This document shows positions 10,243 through 18,379 of a DNA stretch of 64,000 nt, one piece after another. The position numbers and the translations under genes were made by a program. Positions within the stretch are counted from its first letter, which is position 1; every line of letters starts with the position of its first letter. A model generated the notes under the pieces. The model was not told the origin of the DNA and searched no databases. It worked only from the letters and a program-made list of their open reading frames with translations. The stretch is from Caballeronia glebae (lineage in GTDB: Bacteria; Pseudomonadota; Gammaproteobacteria; Burkholderiales; Burkholderiaceae), in assembly GCF_001545035.1 (NCBI RefSeq), contig NZ_FCOJ02000010.1, forward strand, positions 97,747-161,746, in the 5' to 3' direction.

Positions 10243-11400
10243 ATGACTCAATCAACGCGGCCGTTTTTGCCCTTCGTGAAGCCCGAAATCGACGAAGAAA
10301 CCATTCAGGGCGTCGTCGACGTGCTGCGCTCGGGCTGGATCACGACCGGACCGCAGAATCAGCAGTTCGAAGCCGAGTTGTCGGCCTACGTGGGCGGCCG
10401 CCCGGTGCGCGCGTTCAACTCGGGCACCTGCACGATGGAGATCGGCTTGCGCATCGCGGGTGTCGGCCCCGGCGACGAAGTCATCACCACGCCGATGACC
10501 TGGGTGTCGACGGCCAACGTGATCCTCGAAGTCGGCGCGACGCCGGTGTTCGTCGATATCGATCCGGTCACGCGCAACATCGACCTGAACCTGCTCGAAC
10601 GCGCGATCACGCCGCGCACGAAGGCGCTCATGCCTGTGTATCTGGCGGGCCTGCCCCTCGACATGGACAAGCTCTACGACATCGCGCGCGCCCACAAGCT
10701 GCGCGTGATCGAGGACGCAGCGCAGGCGTTCGGCTCGACCTGGAAGGGCGAGCGCATCGGCGCGATCGGCGACATCGTGTCGTTCAGTTTTCACGCGAAC
10801 AAGAACGTGACGTCCATCGAAGGCGGCGCGCTCGTGATGAACAACGAAGACGAAGCGGAACTCGCGCGCAAGTACCGGCTGCAGGGCATCACGCGCACCG
10901 GCTTCGACGGCATGGACTGCGACGTGCTCGGCGGCAAATACAACCTGACGGACGTGGCGGCGCGCGTCGGACTCGGTTCGCTGCGGCGCGTCGAAAGCAT
11001 CACGAGGCAGCGTCATGAACTGGCGCGCCTTTACTTCGATGCCTTCAAAGGCGGCGCGGCGGTCAAGCTCGGCATCGGCTTGCCGGTCGAGAACTTCACG
11101 GATCACAACTGGCACATGTTTCAGATCGCGCTGCCGCTTGAGAAGCTCAAGCTTTCGCGCGCGGAATTCATGGCGCAACTGAAGGAACGCGGTATCGGAA
11201 GCGGCGTGCACTATCCTGCGCTGCACCTGTTCACGCTGTATCGCGCGCGCGGCTTCACGGAGGGCATGTTCCCGCATGCGGAGCGTTACGGCGCATCGAA
11301 TGTGACGCTGCCGCTCTTTCCGGGAATGACCGCCGAAGACGTGACGCATGTCGTCGAGTCGATCGACGAGATCTGCGAGCAGTTCGGACACAACGGGTAA
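10243..11400 (+). CDS. arnB: UDP-L-Ara4O C-4'' aminotransferase ArnB
   Basis: A 385-residue DegT/DnrJ/EryC1/StrS-family PLP enzyme that transfers an amino group from glutamate to UDP-4-keto-arabinose to form UDP-L-Ara4N. Visible motifs are FNSGTCTMEIGLRIAG near residue 65, EDAAQAFGSTWKGERIG, and FSFHANKNVTSIEGG, whose Lys is the PLP anchor. Length and order match ArnB. It lies 64 bp after the SMR gene and 29 bp before arnC, consistent with cotranscription. Confidence 0.93.
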   Translation: MTQSTRPFLPFVKPEIDEETIQGVVDVLRSGWITTGPQNQQFEAELSAYVGGRPVRAFNSGTCTMEIGLRIAGVGPGDEVITTPMTWVSTANVILEVGATPVFVDIDPVTRNIDLNLLERAITPRTKALMPVYLAGLPLDMDKLYDIARAHKLRVIEDAAQAFGSTWKGERIGAIGDIVSFSFHANKNVTSIEGGALVMNNEDEAELARKYRLQGITRTGFDGMDCDVLGGKYNLTDVAARVGLGSLRRVESITRQRHELARLYFDAFKGGAAVKLGIGLPVENFTDHNWHMFQIALPLEKLKLSRAEFMAQLKERGIGSGVHYPALHLFTLYRARGFTEGMFPHAERYGASNVTLPLFPGMTAEDVTHVVESIDEICEQFGHNG

Positions 11401-11429
11401 CACGGACCATCAAGGACAATCAGCGCAAC

Positions 11430-12467
11430 ATGAGTCATTTCGATTTTCCGGCGACGTCCCCCGAGCTTTCGGTGATCATCCCGGTGTACAACGAGCAGGA
11501 CGGCCTGGCCGCCCTTTTTCAGCGCCTCTATCCGGCGCTCGATGCGCTCGGCACGTCGTACGAGGTGATCTTCATCAACGACGGCAGCCGCGACAAATCG
11601 CCCGCGCTGCTCGCGCAGCAGTTCCACGCGCGGCCCGACACCACGCGCGTCATTCTGCTCAACGGCAACTACGGTCAGCACATGGCGATTCTCGCGGGCT
11701 TCGAGCAGTCGCGCGGCGAGATCGTCGTCACGCTCGACGCGGACCTGCAGAATCCGCCGGAGGAAATCGGCAAGCTCGTCGCGAAGATGCGCGAAGGTTA
11801 CGACTACGTCGGCACCATTCGCCAGCAGCGCCAGGACAGCCTGTGGCGCAAGAAGGCATCGCGCGCGATGAACCGTCTGCGCGAGCGCATCACGAAGATT
11901 CGCATGACAGATCAAGGCTGCATGCTGCGCGCGTACAGCCGCCATATCATCGATACGATCAATCGCTGCGGCGAGATCAACACGTTCATTCCCGCGCTCG
12001 CGTACACCTTCGCGCAGAACCCGATCGAAGTCGGTGTCGCGCACGAAGAGCGTTTCGCGGGCGAATCGAAGTATTCGCTCTACAGCCTCATCCGCCTGAA
12101 CTTCGATCTCGTTACGGGCTTTTCGGTCGTGCCGCTGCAATGGCTGTCGTTCATCGGCGTGATTCTGTCGGTCGGCTCGGCGGGTCTGTTCCTGCTGCTG
12201 TTGATTCGCCGTTTCATGTTCGGCGCGGAAGTCCAGGGTGTGTTCACCCTCTTCGCCATCACGTTCTTTATGCTCGGCGTAATCATCTTCGCGCTCGGGC
12301 TGCTCGGCGAGTACATCGGGCGCATCTATCAGCAAGTGCGCGCGCGGCCCCGCTATCTCGTGCAGACCATCCTCGAACAGCGCGACGGCGTGCCGGTCGC
12401 CGCCAGGCCGTTGCAGGACGCCGTGCAGCAAGTCGTCGCCGTCACGCGCGAGGAAGACGGCCGATGA
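11430..12467 (+). CDS. arnC: Undecaprenyl-phosphate Ara4FN transferase ArnC
   Basis: A 345-residue GT2-family enzyme that attaches formylated L-Ara4N to undecaprenyl phosphate on the cytoplasmic face. The N-terminal domain shows LSVIIPVYNEQDGL, INDGSRDKS and the metal-binding region DADLQNPPEE; two C-terminal TM helices lie at about residues 232-260 and 268-292, followed by GEYIGRIYQQVRARP. The stop codon overlaps the next start (ATGA at 12464-12467), so translation is probably coupled to the formyltransferase gene. Confidence 0.93.
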   Translation: MSHFDFPATSPELSVIIPVYNEQDGLAALFQRLYPALDALGTSYEVIFINDGSRDKSPALLAQQFHARPDTTRVILLNGNYGQHMAILAGFEQSRGEIVVTLDADLQNPPEEIGKLVAKMREGYDYVGTIRQQRQDSLWRKKASRAMNRLRERITKIRMTDQGCMLRAYSRHIIDTINRCGEINTFIPALAYTFAQNPIEVGVAHEERFAGESKYSLYSLIRLNFDLVTGFSVVPLQWLSFIGVILSVGSAGLFLLLLIRRFMFGAEVQGVFTLFAITFFMLGVIIFALGLLGEYIGRIYQQVRARPRYLVQTILEQRDGVPVAARPLQDAVQQVVAVTREEDGR

Positions 12468-13450
12468 AGCCGCGTGCAGTCGTCTTCGCCTATCACAATG
12501 TCGGCGTGCGCTGTCTGCAGGTGCTGCTCGCACGCGGCGTCGATGTCGCGCTCGTCGTCACGCACGAGGACAACGCGAGCGAGAACATCTGGTTCGGCAG
12601 CGTCGCGCAGGTCGCGGCGGAGCATGGCATCGACACGATCACGCCGTCCGATCCGAAGTCGCCCGAACTCCACGACGCCGTGGAAAAGCTCGCGCCGGAC
12701 TTCATCTTCTCGTTCTATTACCGCCACATGCTGCCCGTCTCGCTGCTTTCGCTCGCGCGGCGCGGCGCGTACAACATGCATGGCTCGCTTCTGCCCAAGT
12801 ATCGCGGCCGTGTGCCCACGAACTGGGCCGTGATCAACGGCGAAACCGAGGCCGGCGCGACGCTGCATGAAATGGCGGAAAAGCCCGACGCAGGCGCGAT
12901 CCTCGCGCAAACGCCGGTGCCCATCCTCCCCGACGACACCGCTGCGCTCGTCTTCGACAAGACCGTCGTCGCCGCCGAGCAGACGCTCTGGCGCGTGCTG
13001 CCCGCGCTGCTCGCAGGCGACGCGCCGCATCTGCCGAACGATCTTGCGTCGGGCAGCTATTACGGCGGACGCAAGCCGGAAGATGGCCGCATCGACTGGT
13101 CGCAGGCCGGGCAGCGCGTCTATAACCTGATTCGCGCGGTCGCGCCGCCGTATCCGGGTGCGTTCACCGATCTCGGCGCGGATCGTTTCATCGTCGCGCG
13201 GGCGCGGCTCGTACCCGAAACGGGCGCGCCAGGCGTTTCTCCCGAAAGTCTCGGTGAGTTGCGGGGTTTGCCCCCGGGCCTAAGGGTGGCGGATAATGCG
13301 CTGTTTGGCGTCTGCGGCGATGGCCGCGTCATCGCCATCCACGAATTGCGTCACCGGCCCCTCAACGCCGACGCGCAACCGTCGGGCGAAGAACGCACCG
13401 TCGATCCTTCCGAATTCGGCCGAATCATTCAATCCTCTCGTCATTCATGA
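12464..13450 (+). CDS. arnA: UDP-L-Ara4N formyltransferase (stand-alone ArnA N-terminal domain)
   Basis: A 328-residue N10-formyltetrahydrofolate-dependent formyltransferase that formylates UDP-L-Ara4N before ArnC acts. The catalytic triad is visible: Asn and His in NMHGSLLPKYRGR and Asp in KPDAGAI. The fold ends with a Met-tRNA-formyltransferase-like C-terminal domain. In E. coli this activity is the N-terminal half of the bifunctional ArnA; here it is a separate protein, because the decarboxylase is encoded by the next gene. ATGA overlaps exist at both ends (12464-12467 and 13447-13450), so three adjacent genes are tightly coupled. Confidence 0.9.
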   Translation: MKPRAVVFAYHNVGVRCLQVLLARGVDVALVVTHEDNASENIWFGSVAQVAAEHGIDTITPSDPKSPELHDAVEKLAPDFIFSFYYRHMLPVSLLSLARRGAYNMHGSLLPKYRGRVPTNWAVINGETEAGATLHEMAEKPDAGAILAQTPVPILPDDTAALVFDKTVVAAEQTLWRVLPALLAGDAPHLPNDLASGSYYGGRKPEDGRIDWSQAGQRVYNLIRAVAPPYPGAFTDLGADRFIVARARLVPETGAPGVSPESLGELRGLPPGLRVADNALFGVCGDGRVIAIHELRHRPLNADAQPSGEERTVDPSEFGRIIQSSRHS

Positions 13451-14493
13451 AAAAAGTTCTGATTCTGGGTGTCAATGGCTTCATCGGCCATCACCTGTCC
13501 AAGCGCATCCTCGAAACCACCGACTGGGAAGTCTTCGGGATGGACATGCAAACCGATCGCCTGGGCGACCTCGCGAATCACGAGCGGATGCATTTCTTCG
13601 AAGGCGACATCACGATCAACAAGGAGTGGGTCGAGTATCACGTGAAGAAGTGCGACGTGATCCTCCCGCTCGTCGCGATCGCGACGCCGGCCACTTACGT
13701 GAAGCAGCCGCTGCGCGTGTTCGAACTCGACTTCGAAGCGAATCTGCCGATCGTGCGTTCGGCGGTGAAGTACGGCAAGCATCTGGTGTTTCCGTCGACC
13801 TCCGAGGTGTACGGCATGTGCACCGACGAGCAATTCGATCCGGAAAATTCCGTGCTCTCCTACGGTCCGATCAACAAGCCGCGCTGGATCTACGCGTGCT
13901 CGAAGCAGCTCATGGACCGCGTGATCTGGGGCTACGGCATGGAAGGGCTCAACTTCACCTTGTTCCGTCCGTTCAACTGGATCGGCCCGGGCCTCGACTC
14001 GATCTACACGCCGAAGGAAGGTTCGTCGCGCGTCGTGACGCAGTTCCTCGGTCATATCGTGCGCGGCGAGAACATCAGCCTCGTCGACGGCGGCGCGCAG
14101 AAGCGCGCGTTCACCGACATCGACGACGGCATCGGCGCGCTGATGAAGATCATCGAGAACAAGGGCGGCGTGGCGTCGGGCAAGATCTACAACATCGGCA
14201 ACCCGAAGAACAACTTCTCGGTGCGCGAACTCGCGAACATGATGCTCGCGCTCGCGAACGAGATCCCCGAGTATTCGGACAGCGCCAAGAACGTGCAACT
14301 GGTCGAGACGTCGTCGGGCGCGTACTACGGCAACGGCTATCAGGACGTGCAGAACCGCGTCCCGAAGATCGACAACACGATGCAGGAACTCGGCTGGGCG
14401 CCGCACGCCACCATGGACGACGCGCTGCGCAAGATCTTCGAAGCGTACCGTGGCCACGTGGGCGAGGCCCGCAAGCTGGTGGAACAGGCGTAA
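13447..14493 (+). CDS. arnA: UDP-glucuronic acid oxidative decarboxylase (stand-alone ArnA C-terminal domain)
   Basis: A 348-residue NAD-dependent SDR-type enzyme that oxidises and decarboxylates UDP-glucuronate to UDP-4-keto-arabinose. It has LILGVNGFIGHHL (NAD binding), DVILPLVAIATPATY, FPSTSEVYGMC with the Ser-Glu pair used by ArnA, and IYACSKQLMDRV with the Tyr-x-x-x-Lys. It is very close to the C-terminal domain of E. coli ArnA, including GPINKPRWIY and LFRPFNWIGP. It starts inside the stop codon of the formyltransferase gene. It supplies the substrate of ArnB. Confidence 0.93.
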   Translation: MKKVLILGVNGFIGHHLSKRILETTDWEVFGMDMQTDRLGDLANHERMHFFEGDITINKEWVEYHVKKCDVILPLVAIATPATYVKQPLRVFELDFEANLPIVRSAVKYGKHLVFPSTSEVYGMCTDEQFDPENSVLSYGPINKPRWIYACSKQLMDRVIWGYGMEGLNFTLFRPFNWIGPGLDSIYTPKEGSSRVVTQFLGHIVRGENISLVDGGAQKRAFTDIDDGIGALMKIIENKGGVASGKIYNIGNPKNNFSVRELANMMLALANEIPEYSDSAKNVQLVETSSGAYYGNGYQDVQNRVPKIDNTMQELGWAPHATMDDALRKIFEAYRGHVGEARKLVEQA

Positions 14494-14502
14494 GGCGCGC
14501 GC

Positions 14503-15399
14503 GTGGCTCGCATCGTTCTGAAAATCGACGTCGATACGCTGCGCGGCACGCGCGAAGGCGTCCCCAATCTCGGCCGCCTGCTGGACAAGTACAGCGCTCG
14601 CGCGACGTTCCTCTTCAGCCTCGGCCCGGATCACACCGGCTGGGCGCTGCGGCGTGTCTTCCGGCCCGGCTTTCTCAAGAAAGTGTCGCGCACGTCGGTG
14701 GTCGAGCACTACGGCTTGAAGACGCTCATGTACGGCGTGCTGCTGCCGGGGCCGGACATTGGCCGCGAAGCCGTATCGGAGATGCGCGCGATCCACGAGG
14801 CCGGCTTCGAGTGCGGCATCCATACGTGGGATCACGTCTACTGGCAGGACAACGTGCGCGGGCGTGATCGCGACTGGACCGTCGCGCAGATGCAGCAGAG
14901 CCACGCGCGCTTTATCGAGATCTTCGGCGGGCCGCCCGTCACGCATGGCGCGGCCGGCTGGCAGATGAACGGTTACGCATTCGAGCAGATCGACGCGTGG
15001 GGCATGCGTTACGCGTCCGACGGGCGCGGCCACACGCCGTACATTCCCGTGCTGGAGGGCCGCACGCTGAACCACATCCAGATGCCCACCACGCTGCCGA
15101 CGCTCGACGAAGTGCTCGGTGTCGATGGCGTCGACGAGAGCAATGTCGCGGCGCACATGCTGCGTCATACGGCGAACAATCCGCACGATCAGGTGTTCAC
15201 GCTGCACGCCGAGCTCGAAGGCCAGAAGCTCGCGCCTGTATTCGAGCAACTGCTCGCCGGCTGGCGCGCGCAGGGACACAGCTTCGCCACGATGGGCGAT
15301 TACCATGCGGTGCTGGACCGCTCGTCGCTGCCCACGTACCCTGTGACGTGGGGCGAGATTGCCGGCCGCGCGGGCGAGCTGATCATCCAGCCGGGCTGA
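14503..15399 (+). CDS. arnD: 4-deoxy-4-formamido-L-arabinose-phosphoundecaprenol deformylase ArnD
   Basis: A 298-residue NodB-homology (polysaccharide deacetylase) protein that removes the formyl group from undecaprenyl-phosphate-Ara4FN before export. It shows LKIDVDTLRGTREGVP at the start, the metal-ligand region GIHTWDHVYWQDN, and HGAAGWQMNG. The start is a GTG at 14503, 9 bp after the previous stop. It is the last biosynthetic gene of the cluster, so one plus-strand transcript can carry the complete pathway from UDP-glucuronate to modified lipid A. Confidence 0.93.
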   Translation: MARIVLKIDVDTLRGTREGVPNLGRLLDKYSARATFLFSLGPDHTGWALRRVFRPGFLKKVSRTSVVEHYGLKTLMYGVLLPGPDIGREAVSEMRAIHEAGFECGIHTWDHVYWQDNVRGRDRDWTVAQMQQSHARFIEIFGGPPVTHGAAGWQMNGYAFEQIDAWGMRYASDGRGHTPYIPVLEGRTLNHIQMPTTLPTLDEVLGVDGVDESNVAAHMLRHTANNPHDQVFTLHAELEGQKLAPVFEQLLAGWRAQGHSFATMGDYHAVLDRSSLPTYPVTWGEIAGRAGELIIQPG

Positions 15400-15470
15400 A
15401 GCGGCGCGTGGCCGCTTCCTGTTCGCCTCGCTTTTCTCAACAACAAACCAGAACAACCGGAGAAACCTAC

Positions 15471-15932
15471 GTGTCAGTCGCAGTCGATCAGCCCGTTCCC
15501 GACTTCACCGCACCCGCGACGGGTGGCGAGTTCACGCTTTCGAGCCTGCGCGGCACGAAAGTCGTGCTCTTCTTCTATCCGAAGGACAACACGCCCGGCT
15601 GCACGACCGAGAGCCTGCAATTCCGCGACCACTACGATCAGTTCAGGGCGGCCGGCGCGGAAGTGATCGGCATCTCGCGCGACAGCGTGAAATCGCACGA
15701 CAACTTCAAGGCGAAACTGGAGCTGCCGTACACGCTCGTTTCGGACGGCGACGAAGCCATCTGCTCGATCTTCGATGTCATCAAAATGAAGAAAATGTAT
15801 GGCAAGGAAGTGCGTGGCGTGGAGCGCTCGACCTTCCTCATCGACGCGAAAGGCGTGCTCCGGCGCGAGTTTCGCGGCGTCAAGGTGCCAGGCCACGTAG
15901 AGGCGATCGTCGAGGCTGTACAAGCGATTTGA
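15471..15932 (+). CDS. bcp: Thioredoxin-dependent peroxiredoxin, Bcp family
   Basis: A 153-residue peroxiredoxin that reduces peroxides in the cytoplasm. The peroxidatic Cys is in NTPGCTTES (residue 44), and GISRDSVKSHDNF and the C-terminal FLIDAKGVLRREF are typical of Bcp/PrxQ. The usual resolving Cys five residues after the first is absent (Leu instead); the only other Cys is at about residue 98, so the enzyme may work as a 1-Cys type or with a distant partner. The start is a GTG at 15471 preceded by CCGGAG. It lies 71 bp after arnD on the same strand and could be read with the arn operon. Confidence 0.9.
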   Translation: MSVAVDQPVPDFTAPATGGEFTLSSLRGTKVVLFFYPKDNTPGCTTESLQFRDHYDQFRAAGAEVIGISRDSVKSHDNFKAKLELPYTLVSDGDEAICSIFDVIKMKKMYGKEVRGVERSTFLIDAKGVLRREFRGVKVPGHVEAIVEAVQAI

Positions 15933-15951
15933 GGCACGTTATATTGGTTCG

Positions 15952-16113
15952 CAATGAGCGCCTGCCCTCCCCATTCCCTTTGTTCCAGCGCGAGCCGCCG
16001 TGTGCCTGTCGGTACGGTAGGCATGGACCCGGGCTATGCGGAGCCGGCAAGGGAAAGGCGCTCTGAAGCTGTAGTCAGCCGCTGGTTCCGGTAGTCGGAA
16101 CGGCGGCTTTTTT
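15952..16113 (+). ncRNA. Candidate structured small RNA between bcp and phoH
   Basis: A TATATT box at 15940-15945 could start a transcript near 15952. The sequence then forms a perfect 8-bp closing helix, GAGCGCCT (15956-15963) with AGGCGCTC (16056-16063); an inner 6-bp helix, TCCCTT (15975-15980) with AAGGGA (16049-16054); a hairpin TGCCT / AGGCA (16003-16023); and a strong terminator ending at 16113. No open frame fits. The terminator lies 215 bp before the phoH start, so the element looks self-contained rather than a phoH leader. It could be a known class such as 6S RNA, but I cannot match it to a conserved motif. Confidence 0.5.
16077..16113 (+). terminator. Rho-independent terminator
   Basis: The stem AGCCGC-TG-GTTCCG (16077-16090) pairs with CGGAAC-G-GCGGCT (16096-16108) around a 5-nt loop, with only a small internal loop, and is followed by six T. 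It is one of the strongest terminators in the window. It ends either the candidate small RNA or the bcp transcript. The remaining sequence to 16328 shows no gene; a ribosome binding site, GAGGGA, lies before phoH. Confidence 0.85.
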
Positions 16114-16328
16114 ATTTGGCGTCGCACAGAAACCACGATTCATCGGCTCGCGCGCGACGTGTCGCACGCAACCTCCAAGGAGCAGATCGAAACCTAGGCG
16201 AACCGGCGATTTCGACAACGAAGCGCGCCTCCGGGCGCAAACTGCGGGATCGTATTGCTTCGAGGGCATACGAGCAGGATGCGACAGGCGGCGCACGATA
16301 CAGACCCGATTCCTTTCGAGGGAACACC

Positions 16329-18185
16329 ATGCCTTTGCCTACTGCCCCGGCCAAGCTCGGCCATCTCCTTCCGGCTGAAGAATACAAGGCCAAAGCCCGG
16401 CCTTCGAAGCAGTCGAAAAAACAAGCCGCGGCGAGCGACGACGACGCCTATGGCGCGGTCGAGACTGTCGCCGCCGAGCGTCCCGCCACGAACGCCGCGC
16501 ACACGCTGCGCTCGATCGCGAGCGAGGTGCTGACCCAGATTCCGGCCGAGCCGCATGTCGATGCGGCCGTGCCGCCGCCCGCACCGGGCACTGTGCCTAC
16601 GCGCGGCCGAAAAACCAAACAGACCGCAGCGCTCCTGCAGCCGGCGCCGGGCGTCCGCGCCACGCCGGAAGCAGTCGAAGCCCGCACCGCGCGAGCCGAA
16701 ACGCCAGTCGCGCCCGAGGCATCGGCGCCGCCCGCCGCGCGAGACGCGCGCGCGCCGAACAAACGTCGCAAGAGCGCGGCCGCCGAAACCGAACTGCGCA
16801 AGCTCTTCGTGCTCGACACCAACGTGCTGATGCACGATCCGAGCTCGCTCTTTCGCTTCGAGGAACACGACGTCTATCTGCCGATGATGACGTTGGAAGA
16901 ACTCGACAACCACAAGAAGGGCATGTCGGAAGTGGCGCGCAACGCGCGTCAGGTGAGCCGCACGCTCGATGCGCTCGTCGCGAACGCCGGCAACATGACG
17001 GAAGGCATTCCGCTCGCCGCGCAAGGCAATCGCGACGCGCTCGGTCGCCTCTATTTCCAGACGACGCTCACGGACATCGAGCCGGTCGAAGGCTTGCCCG
17101 TCGGCAAGGCGGACAACCAGATTCTCGGCGTCGTGCGCGCGTTGCAGAAGGAGCGCCCGGATCGCCAGGTCGTGCTGGTGTCGAAAGACATCAACATGCG
17201 CATCAAGGCGCATGCGCTCGGCCTGCCCGCAGAGGACTACTTCAACGATCAGGTTCTCGAAGACAAGGACCTGCTCTACTCCGGCGTGCGCGCGCTGCCG
17301 CAGGATTTCTGGACCAAGCACGCGAAGGGCATGGAAAGCTGGCAGGACACCAAGACCGGCACGACGTATTACCGCGTGACCGGGCCGCTGTGTCCGTCGA
17401 TGCTCGTCAACGAGTTCGTCTATCTCGAACCGCAGAATGGCGAGCCGTCGTTCCATGCGGTCGTGCGCGAGCTGAACGGCAAGACGGCGCTTCTGCAGAC
17501 GCTGCGCGACTACGGTCATCACAAGAACAATGTGTGGGGCATCACCGCGCGCAACCGCGAGCAGAACTTCGCACTCAATCTGCTGATGAACCCGGAAGTC
17601 GATTTCGTCACGCTGCTGGGTCAGGCCGGCACCGGCAAGACACTGATGGCGCTCGCCGCCGGTCTCGCGCAAGTACTCGACGACAAGCGCTACAACGAGA
17701 TCATCGTGACGCGCGCGACGGTTCCGGTCGGCGAGGACATCGGCTTTCTGCCCGGCACCGAGGAAGAGAAGATGCAGCCGTGGATGGGCGCATTCGACGA
17801 CAACCTCGAAGTCCTGCAGAAGACCGACGACGCCGCTGGAGAATGGGGCCGCGCCGCGACGCAGGAGCTCATCCGTTCGCGCCTGAAGGTGAAGAGCATG
17901 AACTTCATGCGCGGACGCACGTTCGTCGACAAGTACGTGATCATCGACGAGGCGCAGAATCTGACGCCGAAGCAGATGAAAACGCTCGTCACGCGCGCCG
18001 GCCCCGGCACGAAGATCGTGTGCCTCGGCAATATCGCGCAGATCGACACGCCTTACCTCACCGAAGGCAGTTCGGGTCTCACGTATGTCGTCGATCGCTT
18101 CAAGGGCTGGACGCACAGCGGTCACGTGACGCTCGCGCGCGGTGAGCGCTCGCGCCTCGCCGACTACGCTTCCGAAATCCTGTAA
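16329..18185 (+). CDS. PIN domain-PhoH ATPase fusion (PhoH2-like)
   Basis: A 618-residue protein with three parts. Residues 1-155 are low-complexity Ala/Pro/Lys-rich and probably disordered. Residues of about 158-300 form a PIN domain with acidic residues in LFVLDTNVLMHD and MTLEELDNHK. The C-terminal half is a PhoH ATPase with Walker A GQAGTGKT (about residue 432) and Walker B VIIDEAQNLTP (about 536). PIN-PhoH proteins of this type are known to couple ribonuclease and helicase activity. The ATG at 16329 has GAGGGA upstream. A terminator follows, so the gene is monocistronic. Confidence 0.9.
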   Translation: MPLPTAPAKLGHLLPAEEYKAKARPSKQSKKQAAASDDDAYGAVETVAAERPATNAAHTLRSIASEVLTQIPAEPHVDAAVPPPAPGTVPTRGRKTKQTAALLQPAPGVRATPEAVEARTARAETPVAPEASAPPAARDARAPNKRRKSAAAETELRKLFVLDTNVLMHDPSSLFRFEEHDVYLPMMTLEELDNHKKGMSEVARNARQVSRTLDALVANAGNMTEGIPLAAQGNRDALGRLYFQTTLTDIEPVEGLPVGKADNQILGVVRALQKERPDRQVVLVSKDINMRIKAHALGLPAEDYFNDQVLEDKDLLYSGVRALPQDFWTKHAKGMESWQDTKTGTTYYRVTGPLCPSMLVNEFVYLEPQNGEPSFHAVVRELNGKTALLQTLRDYGHHKNNVWGITARNREQNFALNLLMNPEVDFVTLLGQAGTGKTLMALAAGLAQVLDDKRYNEIIVTRATVPVGEDIGFLPGTEEEKMQPWMGAFDDNLEVLQKTDDAAGEWGRAATQELIRSRLKVKSMNFMRGRTFVDKYVIIDEAQNLTPKQMKTLVTRAGPGTKIVCLGNIAQIDTPYLTEGSSGLTYVVDRFKGWTHSGHVTLARGERSRLADYASEIL

Positions 18186-18206
18186 GCGCACGGCGTTCAT
18201 CGCGAT

Positions 18207-18245
18207 AAACGGCCCGGCGGAGCGATCCGCCGGGCCGTTTCTTTT
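18207..18245 (+). terminator. Rho-independent terminator after phoH
   Basis: A perfect 14-bp inverted repeat (18207-18220 and 18227-18240) with a 6-nt loop AGCGAT is followed by CTTTTT. It lies 21 bp after the phoH stop codon. Confidence 0.9.
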
Positions 18246-18379
18246 TGTCATTACGTTCCACGCCCGCAACACTTACGGCACGAACTTCATGTAAATTCTC
18301 AAGACATCTTGCCGCACGAGCGTGCGGCGGCTAGTATCGGCACACTGCCCTTCCTGGCGAGTTTCGCTCGCCTATCGCA

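Noticed and set aside
13441..15456. 671-codon open frame antisense to the arn decarboxylase and arnD
   Set aside because: Same composition effect; the plus strand holds two clearly recognised enzymes.
15952..16113. Assignment of the candidate RNA as 6S or SRP RNA
   Set aside because: The SRP RNA core motif is absent, and I cannot verify 6S-specific conservation; a covariance search is needed, so only a generic small RNA is called.
16194..18272. 692-codon open frame antisense to phoH
   Set aside because: Shadow of the PIN-PhoH gene; no recognisable motifs.
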